64,000 nucleotides of DNA from Agapetus fuscipes (taxonomy: Eukaryota; Arthropoda; Insecta; Trichoptera; Glossosomatidae), in contig OX637335.1 of the NCBI GenBank assembly GCA_951799405.1, positions 16,868,342 to 16,932,341 of the forward strand, written 5' to 3'. Under the pieces are notes generated by a model, which saw nothing but the letters and a program-made list of their open reading frames with translations, had not been told where the DNA came from and searched no databases. How positions within the stretch are numbered: the first letter of the stretch is position 1; the number at the start of each line of letters is the position of its first letter. The translations under genes and the position numbers were made by a program. Below are positions 54,167 through 64,000 of the stretch, in pieces.

Positions 54167-54490
54167 CATGATAATAATAATAATAATATTAGGATGATTG
54201 ATTTGGTAAGCGCTGTTTTTGTATGTATCACACCACAAGAGCCCTCTGCAAGCTTGGTCGTCGCTGTAGAAAGTGCCAATTCTCAAGCAAGACCCAGTTT
54301 CTGTAAGGCTGAATGGAGTTTAAGCGACCGGTCTTTGGTAAAGGTTTTATGAATTTTTCAACATAGCGAAGAGCATATTATTTGAAAGTATAAATGGTAC
54401 CTATATTATTTGTGCTCCACCGGGATTCGAGCCCACAACCTTCCATTTACGAGTCCGAAGTGTTGCCACTGGACCACGGATCAGTCTACA
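54167..54490 (-). mobile_element. SINE-A, full length
   Basis: Inserted in LTR-H with its ATT-type tail at the junction; B box GGCTCGAATCCC. Confidence 0.9.
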
Positions 54491-54817
54491 GTAACATCAA
54501 TTCACTTACTTTTAGTGTTATGGGCACGCCTCTTACCTGGAGGTTTGTTTGTTTACCGTTAAGTCGCTTTTAACATTATGGGAAGGCCTTCTGCAATTTG
54601 AAAATACAAAGCCTTGAATGAGCGTCCACGTGATGAGGGTCCTTCTGACAGATACATGCGGAACGTGTATGAAGAGGGTTTAAGCATACACGTATGCACC
54701 TTTATCTGTATCTATTTTCAACATAACGCAACATCACGTCCTTAAATCAACTATAGGACAATCAGAATCACTATTTTAATTTAAAAAATATTTAGCCTAT
54801 ATGTTTTTTTTATGTCT
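54491..54817. other. Unassigned stretch
   Basis: Nothing recognised. Confidence 0.4.
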
Positions 54818-55070
54818 GTCCAGTTCTGTAGTTCAGTGGTAACATTATTACTCTATGGTGTTAACACTTCGGACTCTGAATGGAAGGTTGTGGGTTCGAA
54901 TACCGGCGGAGCACAGAAATATACAATTTATATTTTCAAAATTTGCTCATCGCTGGGTTGAAAAATTCATAAATCTTTACCAATGACCGGTCACCAAAGG
55001 TCCATCCAGCCTTACAGCAACTGGGTCTTGCCTGAGAATTGAAACTTTGTAGCGACGACGACCAAGCACG
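54818..55070 (+). mobile_element. SINE-A with duplication in the head
   Basis: GTAGTTCAGTGGTAACA is followed by about 20 extra nt before ACACTTCGGACTC; B box GGTTCGAATACC. Confidence 0.85.
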
Positions 55071-55077
55071 TAAAAAA

Positions 55078-55570
55078 AGGTCGATAGCTCAATTGATAGA
55101 ATGCTTGCATTCCATGCCGAGAGCAAGGGTTTGATCTCAAAGTTTACTCAGCCTTCACAAGAAATGATAACCAGCCTCCCCGGGAGCTGAGAAACCCCCA
55201 CTTCAACTGGAAGTGGTTGGTGTGAGGCCGGCCTCCTTACCCGTAAAAATAAATAGGCCCCAAATCGACACATACGACCCCTTCGGGGATAACGAAGGCA
55301 AGAAGTACACTATATGAAGAGGCGTGCATCCCATACAGGCACCTAATGCGCCTGCGCCTAATAGGTAGGCAATATATGGTTAAAAAAACCTATTCAGATT
55401 GATATTGAGGTTTTATATTCTAAATTAAAGTTCTATTTGAGCCATCGTAAGCACTTCAGTCAATTTCAAATTGGTTAATTCATCGGGATGGGAGAAAATG
55501 TTTATGTTCAAACTGATTTGCCTATACCCTATGCACGCGCCCGACTATATGTGTAGCTTAGTTGCGTTAC
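55078..55570 (+). mobile_element. SINE-B interrupted by a hAT-type MITE
   Basis: Main part 55078-55316, last part 55544-55570 (ATGTGTAGCTTAGTTGCG). The head lacks the end of the B box. Confidence 0.88.
55317..55543. mobile_element. hAT-like MITE, 227 bp
   Basis: Flanked by the 8-bp direct repeat ACTATATG (55309-55316 and 55544-55551), with inverted ends containing GGCGTGCAT...TACAGG and its counterpart GCGTGCATAGGGTATAGG. Eight-bp target duplication indicates the hAT superfamily. Confidence 0.8.
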
Positions 55571-55815
55571 TTTATATATTATTGCTTGCCTGTGTTTTTT
55601 GAGCCACAATTGCGTTTCTGAACACTCAAGAAAGTGCTAGCTTCACGAGAGCAACTTCTGCCACTCGGATCTCACAATGTTTTGCATGCGAGTCCTGTGA
55701 CACATCCCCGGATGGGATGGGTATACAAGTACAGCGCGTGGGTCAGAGGAAAGAAACTGTACTTTGAGTATAAAGCGTGGGTAAACACTCATCCATAATT
55801 TCATTTGCAAAAATA
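55571..55815. other. Unassigned stretch
   Basis: Minus frame PSHPGMCHRTRMQNIVRSEW could be retroelement debris; not proven. Confidence 0.3.
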
Positions 55816-56017
55816 TGTAAGGTACATTAAAAAAACATATTAAAATATGCACTCGCTTAAGTTGTGAACCTGTGAACTTACAACATAATAACACAATCTC
55901 GAATGAACATAAGCGCAACTTTTGCCAACCGTCTCTGAAACAGGCGTGACATTAGCAAAGTGAACCATTTTTACAGTATGGGTGTTCAGCCTGATATGAA
56001 CCAATCAGTCAAGGAAC
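55816..56017 (-). repeat. Family C repeat, 3' part worn
   Basis: ATATTAAAATATGC to CAATCAGTCAAGGAAC. Confidence 0.82.
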
Positions 56018-56093
56018 GTTTAACGTTGACAAACAGAACATTCGTTACAATTTGAGTTAAGGATCTGCGAAAAATCTAGGTGGAAAAGATAAA

Positions 56094-56332
56094 TGGATAT
56101 TTTAGATTTAAATTAAATATATGCCCACAAATAGACGATCGTTAGTTTACGTATGCACAAACTGGGTGTGTTCGCGTAACGAATAATATAAAAATCCAAA
56201 TATCAAATGAAAATAAGACATGCAACTCTTGCCAACTTACACTACTGAACTACAAAACAGTTGTGACATTGGAAAAGTGTTTTTTTTTACACTTAAGGTG
56301 GCCAGCCTTATACAAACCATAATTTAAGGAAC
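56094..56332 (-). repeat. Family C repeat, diverged
   Basis: AATATCAAATGAAAATAAG, CAACTCTTGCCAAC, boundary AATTTAAGGAACC; same orientation as the previous copy. Confidence 0.8.
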
Positions 56333-57111
56333 CAAAATGATTAAATTATTAAGAAAATATTTTAAGTACATTTGATTTATTATACGATTTTCAATATTGT
56401 TCTTGCATTGTTACATATTTTTCTTATTTCATTTCAACGATTCTCACTTTATCGCTCTGTATGTTTTTCAAAGCTCAATTGTTCATGTTTTATTGCTGGA
56501 AAATATACAGGAATTATTGCTTGTAAACAATTCCAGGTATGACGGTTCATAGTCTTGTATTTGCGTTTATTAGTGATACTGCTCTGTTTCAGTTCTCACC
56601 TGTCAGAATTCCCGTTCTGGTGAATTAGTTCATGGAATATTGCACTCTCTGCTGCAGAACCGTTCTGATTCAGGATCGTTCTGATTCAGGAAACGTCAAA
56701 CAATCGGTGCAAATCAACCTTTGTACATAACATACACGTACAAATATATCATTACCGTAGCGGGAATGTTTGATTGAAGTGTATAATAATGTAGGTCATA
56801 TAACCTATTTGTCGTATAATGGCTTATTTGTTATAATATATTTGAATAGCTATTGCGTATAACTAACAATTATAAGTATTGTTATTTGTAAACATTACAT
56901 TCACACCTTTAAACTACAATTGTTGTATATGTTTTTTTTTATGTTCAAAGCACTTCTTTTTTTATTTGTTAATAAAACAAATAGTGAGTTTGAACCGGTT
57001 TTGACCTCTTGGCTATCTTCAGATAAACAAAGAAATGAATGTATTGTTTCGTTTTCTGCTTGATTCTCTTTTTAATTAAAATGCTAGGATTTATTTTTCA
57101 CAATTAACAGT
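56333..57111. other. Mostly unassigned; one hairpin
   Basis: A tandem CGTTCTGATTCAGGA pair at 56663-56692. At 57005-57040 (minus) CTGAAGATAGCC...GGTCAAAACCGG, related to the hairpin family. Confidence 0.4.
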
Positions 57112-57390
57112 TTATTTTACAACTTGAAAATCACTGTTTATTGGTGTTAGGTACTCAGCAAATTGCTTTCTTGCAACTCCCGTCCGTACCATTTTGATCT
57201 TTTATATAGGGAACCAGAGGAGTTTTTCTCCTATTCACTAGATAATTCTACCACGTTATTATGTACACGCACAATCACTAGAACGTCATTCCAATGCACG
57301 AATACAATCATGAGCTACTCCTAGATGGTACTAAAATATAATTCGTGCATAGGTGTGCGTAGTCGCTTTGATTTCATAGTCCGTCATATG
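57112..57390 (-). mobile_element. LTR-H, solo LTR-like copy (subtype 1)
   Basis: Pairs with 2035-2345: ATGGACTAT-type start, ATGACGTTCTAGTGAT, TCAAAATGGTACGGACGGG, end AATAAACAGTGATTTTC. Confidence 0.65.
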
Positions 57391-58010
57391 ACGTTTGTGT
57401 GTATAAGCGCATAAAACATATTATTGTGCATGTTTTCATTATATTTTACTTTATTTTACAATTACAGCACATCACATAAGAAATATAATATACTCGTATG
57501 TATAAAGTGAGGTTTATTAAAAATTACTGCAGTAATTCCGTGTAAAAAAAACCCTTAGACTCTTCCGCTTTATTCCTCATTTAGCCTGCACACAGCCACG
57601 TGAATAAAGGATACAACATAAATATATAATTTAAAAGGTTCCGCCGCTGTTTTTTGCGCGCATTGGATAAAAGATTAGAGAGAAAACTGAAATTCATGTG
57701 AGATGGGAGGGGCATCTCTTGTATGGGTGTTAGTACGAAACATAAAGGTTATATTAGACGGGTCAGTTAACGTTCAGTTTATTGTTCGTTCGGAATTATT
57801 TACGTTGTGTGAAAGGTTTGAAGATGGAATGAATTTTTGGTCATACACAATCTGTCCACAAACAGCTTCATGACACAAAACATGCTCTCCAAAAAAACTC
57901 TGTAATTACTGGAGTAATAATGTAATCAATTTTTATATTTGTTAGGGTTTGGTGGTTCACACTATAAAACACAATTTAAATTCACTTAATATTTTTTATT
58001 TCATATGCTT

Positions 58011-58041
58011 AAATGTTTTCGCCTCAAAAGGCATCATCAGA
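58011..58041 (-). repeat. Hairpin of the CTGATGATGCC...GGCGAAAA type
   Basis: Minus strand CTTCTGATGATGCCTTTTGA then GGCGAAAACATTTAAGCAT, followed by AATAAAAAATATT. Best-preserved of the GCC subtype. Confidence 0.6.
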
Positions 58042-58479
58042 AGCAATACATTTGAATTATTTTTGGTTTTCTGTGATCGAGCTGTCTATGGACTTATATT
58101 GTATGTGATTGAAATGTCTTTGACCGACAAGTCGTACAGACGAATATTGTCGTGTGACTGATTTGTACATAGCCGAGTTATATGTGGATCGCTTTGTCAT
58201 GGAAACCGTATTAAAAGCTGTGAGACATACAAGGCACATTGTTGCAAGTTATCTTCCGAATCGGAGGAACCTGACACGCACTAGAAGAAGAAGAAGACGA
58301 TTATATCACCGGCTTTTCATCAGGACAATGTGATTTTTTCGTGAAACTATTATTAAATCCACTCGACCTTACAGTTGATCGTGTTGCTACTTACTTTTAT
58401 TTTCGTATGGCTGGCAAGCGCAAGAAATTTTTTGGCCATTGAACCGCGTCAGAGGCATTGGTCAGAGGTGAAGATTCAA

Positions 58480-58590
58480 GCCCTTCATCCATTTCACTGC
58501 TTCTGGCGTGGCTTCATGGAGGTCTTTCAGTTATCTAATGGGGCACTCCTCCACTATGTGCTGGACAGTCTGGTTCAGTTTGCGACTTAG
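58480..58590 (+). repeat. Dispersed repeat, partner of 15238-15330
   Basis: GGCTTCATGGAGGTCTTTCA, GGGCACTCCTCCACTATGTG, GGACAGTCTGGTTCAG; ends in a family C-like tail ACTTAGATTATAGATAG. Confidence 0.5.
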
Positions 58591-58742
58591 ATTATAGATA
58601 GATTATTATTTAACATTTTAAGCTTAGTTTAGTAGTACTTCTACAGGTAATTTATTCCCCCACAGTCACACCTTGGAGATGGAGCTAATCCCCAACTATG
58701 GTAGCTTATCTTTTATCACTCGTTCGGACATTCTTTCCTTTG

Positions 58743-59010
58743 AACGGTCCGTAGTCTAGTGGTTAACACTAACTCTTAAATTGAAGGTTGTGGGTTCGAA
58801 TCTCGGCTGAGCACAAAAAAAATGTACCATTTATATTTTCAAATATGCCCTTCGCTGGGGGAAAAACTCATATACCTTTACCAAAGACCAGTCACTAAAG
58901 GTCCATCCAGCCTTAAAGCAACTGGGTCTTGCTAGAGAATTGGCATTTCTGCAACGACGACAAATGTCGCACAGGGCTCTTGAGAAGTAATTTACTCTAC
59001 ATTATTATTA
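58743..59010 (+). mobile_element. SINE-A, full length without 5S head
   Basis: AACGGTCCGTAGTCTAGTGG, GGTTCGAATCTCGG, complete body, ATT tail. Confidence 0.9.
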
Positions 59011-59459
59011 TTCTTTCAAGCGATTTGTCTGATATGAGTTTTAGCGTTGGCGCTAAGGAGAACACGTTTGTAACAAAAGACATTATAAATAAAATATTCA
59101 CATGCGACATTAGCGCAACGCGGGGAAACGTAGGAGCTATACGCCATGTACCGTGGCTTTAGATTTTTGTTTCCGCCACGAAAACGGCGTATTTTATTGC
59201 AACGTACGAATCTAAAGTTTGCCAAGCCATCTGATGTAGAAAGTTCCGGGTAATTAGGGAGCACATTAAAAGGGTACCGCGGAGATATTCGCATCAAAAT
59301 TATTTCTATGATATATGAATACATTGAAATGGTTTCACCTTTAAAAAGCAGAAAATGGACAATTTGGGAATGCGACAACAAACTCAGTGTAATATTTCAT
59401 AGGTTGATACCGTTAGACAAGATTTTGAATGAAAAACAAAGAAATATTAATTACCTCGA

Positions 59460-59667
59460 TCAGAAATTCCCAAACTTTGATTTATCGTCGACCACTTCCA
59501 ATATTTTGGGGCTTTTAGTCTAAAATATCGTCGATGCCGGGGGGAAGAGGGGCACGTTGTAGACCCCCATTTTTATGCCACGTCAATGTAGACCCCCATC
59601 GAGTATCCCGTAGACCCCCAAGGGTCGATATCGACCACTTTGAGAATCACTGACCTAGATGGTTATG
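59460..59667 (-). mobile_element. hAT transposon terminus
   Basis: In minus sense begins CAGTGATTCTCAAAGTGG, GTCGATATCGACCC, then GGGGGTCTACGGGATAC: the terminal sequence type of hAT elements (CAGTG start). Only one end is visible and no transposase is encoded. Confidence 0.65.
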
Positions 59668-59689
59668 TTACCTTGTCACTCCCAGACTT

Positions 59690-59909
59690 ATAAGCTGGTA
59701 TGAGACTGACCGCTAATTCTGTAAAAAATGGTTCACTTTGAAAATGCCACCCCTTTTTCAAGAAAGGTCGGCGATAGTTGCAGAGTTTTGTGTTCGCTTA
59801 AAGTTTTGTTTTAAATGCGTAAGCGCCTACTTTTACAAATTTTCTTATGCATTTAATATGAATCTTTACGTACTTTATATATCATAGCGACTTAGATTAT
59901 AGATAGATC
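59690..59909 (+). repeat. Family C repeat, diverged
   Basis: CCCAGACTTATAAGCTGG start; tail ACTTAGATTATAGATAG. The next element starts right in its tail. Confidence 0.85.
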
Positions 59910-59916
59910 TATTATA

Positions 59917-61885
59917 TAAAAATCTAGGGGGTATTTGCGTCTGTTTTTTTCGAATTTGCAAAAATGTTTTTCTAAAAAGTGTTTCTCTTGATAAACTGAA
60001 CTAACGCTCGATTCCAGAATTTTTGGTGTTTGTTTGTTTGTTTGTTTGTTTGTTTGTTTGTATATTTGTACCATTATAGGCGCCCAGACCGTTCGCAGCA
60101 CGATGCTGAAATTTTGCATACCCCCATAAAGTGTCAGTGGCTAAACAACTGTCAGGGTCCGGATGACGTCACGTGCATATTTCGCATACCTGCTATACAA
60201 ACTGAACATTAAAATCATGCCGCTGGCGGCCATTTTGAACTTAAAGACTTCATATTCGAAACAGTCATGTCTCTTAGTAATTTTAACATCTTTTGGAAGA
60301 AACTTTTTCGCAAAAAGTAAATTCTTCAAACAAAATTTGTAAATACCTACATAGAAAAAAATAAAAAATTCTAACTTTCATGTCGCACAATAGGCGCATG
60401 TATCAAGTTGGAACATTGAAATTAGGCATGCCACCTGAGCATAAACAGACTTACATATTTTCAAAAGAACAACAAAATGCATGAAGGATTAAGAGTAGCT
60501 GCCATACACTTTTTTTGGTTTCTTCAATATTTAACATTCTCCTGGCGGTCATTTTAAAATTCTGAAGGTTTTTTCTCAATGATCAATTTGGTTTTGTTTA
60601 TTTTAACATTTTTTGAAAGAAAACTTTTTTCAATGACAATTTTTTTCCAACAAAATTTTGAAAAACCTGATTTTCACAAAAAAGTCAAATTTATAAGTAA
60701 AAAAATCTACTGTTTTGGTGCTACACAAACAATTATAATTTAGCGAAATGTAATGATATGTAATAGGATAATCCCGCCAAGTGTATATTTTGCATACCCG
60801 CGATACCAACTAAAAAAATACATTGCTCTGCAGGCGGCCATTTTGAATGTCTAGGTCTCATACTCGAATTTAAAATGCATTTTAGTAAATCCCATAAATG
60901 TTGGAAGAAACTTTTTTTCTACGGCAAATTTCTTTGAACAAATATTTAAAAAGTAAAATTTCATACAAAGTGTCTTATATATAAAAATAAAAAAAGTGTA
61001 AAAGTTTCTTTTTTGTAAATTTTCAAAAGTCATTTTTTCTTAGAGTTCTGTCGATGGGTCGAACGTTTTCCCATACTTAGATTTTTTGTAGATTGTGAGT
61101 TTAGGCATTTTAAGGTATCTTCAGGTACCAAGCAGTATCAGACATTAAAATATCGTGAAAAGTATCACAAGCAGTTTTAAGATGTCAAAAGATAATTCAG
61201 AGCAGGACGAGCAGTTTGAAGGCATTTCATGACAATAAGAGCAGCTGGAACAATCTAAAAACAAAAGCACCAGTACCAACAAAACAATGCCGTATGGCAA
61301 ACGCAGTCATGTTTCATGCCACTATAAGACAATTGCAAGCAACACAGGTACGCTTAAGATACTAAAAAGAGCAGAAAAGACAAGTTATACACTTAAATGA
61401 TAATGAACGGGTCGAGCATCATTATTAACCATCACCAGAAAAATAAAGAGCAGAAATAAAAAGCAGGATAAAGACTTTAGCACCTGCACAACAATAGGAA
61501 GTAGCACAATCAGGCCTGGGATTATACCATAAAATTGTCCACTTTTTGTTGTTGTTGTTGGTCAGTTCTCATGGATCTTTTAAAAATCAGAGCAGGGGTA
61601 AAGTGTGCTGGCGAAGCCGGACTTCAAACTAAAATGCCGTTATCGTGCGCAGCATGAGTAGGCAGGCTTTTTAACTTAAGTTCGTCTTTCGTGGATTAAA
61701 GATATTCGGAACATTAAAAGAATTCAATTACCTTTTTATCACAAAATTTATTAAATTATAGCTTAAAGCATTCAATGAAATAAAAACATATGGGCAAAAA
61801 ATTATGGCGAAGCCAGACTAAAACCTGCCCGGAGGGCCTAGCAGCCAACCGTGCGAGAGCGCGGTTTGGTCTGCTAGTTATTATA
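59917..61885 (+). mobile_element. 2-kb AT-flanked element with internal 300-bp tandem units
   Basis: Bounded by ATTATATAA on both sides (59909-59918 and about 61879-61888). Begins AATCTAGGGGGTATTTGCG, has a TTTG microsatellite at 60027-60060, and ends in GGGCCTAGCAGCC...GGTTTGGTCTGCTAG. Three degenerate 300-bp units (about 60180-60480, 60490-60780, 60785-61030) share GGCGGCCATTTTGAA, TTTTGGAAGAAACTTTTT and CAAACAAAATTT. No transposase ORF. Probably a non-autonomous DNA element; superfamily unknown. Confidence 0.6.
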
Positions 61886-62255
61886 TAATATTTTTAGCTT
61901 AGTTTAGTAGTACTTTTAGAGGTAATTTATTCTGAGATTCTACAACACAAATCCTCATTAAATTATGTGCAGCTGGTTCTACGAATGAGTGCAAACAGCG
62001 TGACATAAAGCTCAGAGAAAATGCTTAATAAAGGGAAGACTCTCGAAGCGAGTGTTCTCAGAAATCCTGCCGGGACATATATAGGACACAATAGTAGGAT
62101 GCGTCTCACGCCATGACTGCATCTAATTAAGCACAAAGACTTCCTGGAGCTGCCTGTTGTTCTGCTGAGATTACACTTGTGTATGGAAGTGAAGCAGTGA
62201 ATGCGAGAATAGAGTGGAAATGTTTTAAGTAATAAAGCGACATGAGCGTGTTATC

Positions 62256-62322
62256 GTTTCCCCCTAAGTGCTTGTTTGGCTCATCAATCATTTGATTCAA
62301 AGATGACCTTTCAGTGAAATTG
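62256..62322 (-). mobile_element. MITE-D end, cut by family C
   Basis: CCCCTAAGTGCTTGTTTGGC to CTTTCAGTGAAATTG; the following family C starts immediately. Confidence 0.8.
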
Positions 62323-62324
62323 CC

Positions 62325-62583
62325 TTCCTTGACAATAAGTTGGTATGTGGCTGACCACACGTGCTGTAGAAAATGGTTCACTTTATCAATGTCACCCCTG
62401 TTTCAGGGAAGGCCGGCAAGAGCTGCAGGGTGTATGTTCATTTGAAGTTTGAGTTTTTATGTTGTAGGTTCACATGTGTCATGTACAAGCGCTAACTTGT
62501 ACGCGTTTGGCTGTGAGAACGCATATAATGTGAATCCTCAATGTTAAATATCTTTGCAATTTAGATTACATGAGATAAGATAA
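62325..62583 (+). repeat. Family C repeat, full length
   Basis: TTCCTTGACAATAAGTTGG start; tail TTAGATTACATGAGATAAG. Confidence 0.92.
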
Positions 62584-62649
62584 GACCACTGTCTCAGGTT
62601 GTAAACCTAGAAACCCTGCAACTAGATTGTCGACTTTGATTCTGTGACC

Positions 62650-62890
62650 AGTTCTGTTGGTTTTCTGAGGTTTGAGAGTAGAAAATGGTTCACTTTGCCA
62701 ATATCACCCCTGTTCAGGGATGGCCGGCAAGGGTTGCAGGGCTTATGTTTATTTTAAATTGAATTTTTATTTTGTAGGTCGCGAACTTATACGTTTCTGC
62801 TTATGGAAAATCTATCTAAAAAATGCAAGTTATTTGAATCGTAAATGAAATGCATATATCTTTGCAAGTTAGATTATAGATTATAATTAT
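62650..62890 (+). repeat. Family C repeat, start diverged
   Basis: Clear from GTAGAAAATGGTTCACTTTG to the tail TTAGATTATAGATTATAA. Confidence 0.85.
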
Positions 62891-62992
62891 AGCATCTCAC
62901 CGTTGGCACATGTTCTCCATTGCTTAAATGAAAGGAGTAAGCGTTGTAGTAATCCTCTGACTTTGTTGCAAGTTCAGCTGATAGATAGTTGC

Positions 62993-63016
62993 TTACTGCT
63001 TACTGCTTACTGCTTG
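62993..63016. repeat. Short tandem repeat, 7-bp unit
   Basis: TTACTGC repeated three times with a partial fourth. Confidence 0.85.
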
Positions 63017-63344
63017 TTACTTTGTTTAAGCTTTGGCTTAATTAGGCGGGAACTAAGCACGTAAACTGTTTATGCTCTAAAGTAACAGGAAGCCGTACTA
63101 AGCTCATGTTGCAGACCTATCAGGTACCTACAAAAAGAAACAGAGAAATAAAGAAGCAATGAATTGGAAAAGAAAAACAGAGAATGCTTTTCAAATTGTA
63201 CAACTTATTGTTGGAAGGAGTATCCTATTCTTTAAAGCTTTTTTTGTGTCTTAAATTTGAAAAATTTTGAAAAATTTAAATTTTGTGTCTTTTTGTCCTT
63301 AATGTTTGAGTGTGTTCAAAGAAATGGAAACACGACAAAATAAA
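63017..63344. other. Unassigned stretch
   Basis: Nothing recognised. Confidence 0.4.
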
Positions 63345-63605
63345 GTCGGTGTTATGGCCGAGGGGGCCAAGCGGGCTGATATTTCTAGCGTATTTGGAAT
63401 AGAATAAGGTTGGTTCGATCCTTGCTTGGGTCACTTTGGTTCAATCCCAGCCTGGTTCATTTGACCCTGGTTCAACAGATGTTATTGGGTAATTATGAAT
63501 TAATAATTAATTAAAATAAACAATAATGAATTATTGACATTAATACCTGTTTCTGGCCAGGCAGAACAGGTTGGTGAATTGCATTCCTCTTCACAAATAT
63601 ATTTA
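63345..63605 (+). mobile_element. SINE-G, full length
   Basis: GTCGGTGTTATGGCCGAGGG, GGTTCGATCCTTGC (followed by a second B-like GGTTCAATCCCAGCC), CTGTTTCTGGCCAGG, end TTGCATTCCTCTTCACAAAT. Best copy for a consensus. Confidence 0.82.
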
Positions 63606-63654
63606 CAAAAAACTGTTACAGTTACTGTATCCTACTTGGTACTTTTGTTCAACC

Positions 63655-63935
63655 ACTGACGCAAATTTTTCAGCCACGATGTTCTTCTAAGTTTCCCTAA
63701 GTTCTCCTTTCCTCAATCTTAAGCTGTATGATTAGATGGAGTAGGTGGTATTCCTCATTTCTCAAAACATGACCGAAGTACATCAGCTTTCTCTGCCCAA
63801 TGGTTGGCAAAAGTTACTTTGTGATGCACATACATCGGACGACATTATTTATTGGTGACCCGATCATGCCAGGAGATCCGAAGCAATTTTTGTAGACATA
63901 CATCTCGAACGCTACGATTTGTTAAAGCTATTGAA
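63655..63935 (-). mobile_element. LINE-L C-terminal fragment
   Basis: Minus frame with stops: RKLMYFGHVLRNEEYHLLHL, IIQLKIEERRT and a worn end; upstream FEMYVYKNCFGSPGMIGSP is the block before it in this LINE type. More 5' sequence than in 42466-42690. Confidence 0.8.
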
Positions 63936-64000
63936 TAGGTACTAAAATGACCAAATCATATAAATTTTCCGAAACAAAATTTATGTGACAATATTTCAAC

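Noticed and set aside
59016..59381. 121-codon minus frame
   Set aside because: No recognisable domain, AT-rich composition, surrounded by transposon remnants; treated as chance.

Overview
This window is animal nuclear DNA, almost certainly from an arthropod with a large, AT-rich, transposon-loaded genome. The evidence is five spliced exons of a Dscam-type immunoglobulin gene in the minus strand, very long introns, and dense SINE, LINE, MITE and LTR debris of arthropod kind. I cannot name the species.

The only host gene I can support is the Dscam-like gene. Its exons, in transcript order, lie at 53990-53848, 40481-40320, 26205-26062, 20884-20764 and 17371-17161. All splice sites are GT/AG, intron phases match at every junction, and together they give 260 uninterrupted codons. 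These cover the second half of Ig1, all of Ig2 and all of Ig3, equivalent to exons 3-7 of Drosophila Dscam1. Each of the positions that carry alternative-exon arrays in Dscam1 (exons 4 and 6) shows only one copy here. The upstream exon and the Ig4 exon lie outside the window. A decayed 62-bp duplicate of the end of the Ig3 exon sits 120 bp downstream of that exon.

Everything else is intronic and largely repeat-derived. I name the families by letter. SINE-A and SINE-B are tRNA-headed SINEs, and some SINE-A copies carry an additional 5S rRNA-derived head. SINE-G is a third tRNA-like SINE. Family C is a 250-bp repeat with a TTAGAT tail present about 40 times; one copy runs continuously from the end of a LINE ORF (LINE-K), so family C corresponds to that LINE's 3' terminus. 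LINE-J, LINE-L, LINE-M and LINE-N are other non-LTR fragments. MITE-D, MITE-F, the P foldback family, a hAT-type MITE and a 2-kb element near 60 kb are DNA-transposon-like. LTR-H is a set of solo LTR-like copies. Family E and relatives share a conserved hairpin that resembles, but does not match, a hammerhead ribozyme core. Family I is a degenerate repeat clustered in 3.5-13 kb.

Repeats sit very close to the exons: exon 4 lies between two SINEs (about 15 and 20 nt away), an LTR starts 33 nt upstream of the exon 3 acceptor, and a SINE-B tail lies about 70 nt upstream of the exon 7 acceptor. The most interesting signals are the composite 5S-tRNA SINE, the discrete family C units sharing a LINE tail, the hairpin family, the exon relic, and an unexplained 0.7-kb stretch in which an ACGGCAA-like word keeps recurring (24.1-24.8 kb). 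No bacterial-type system, CRISPR array, intact transposase gene or functional RNA gene was found.
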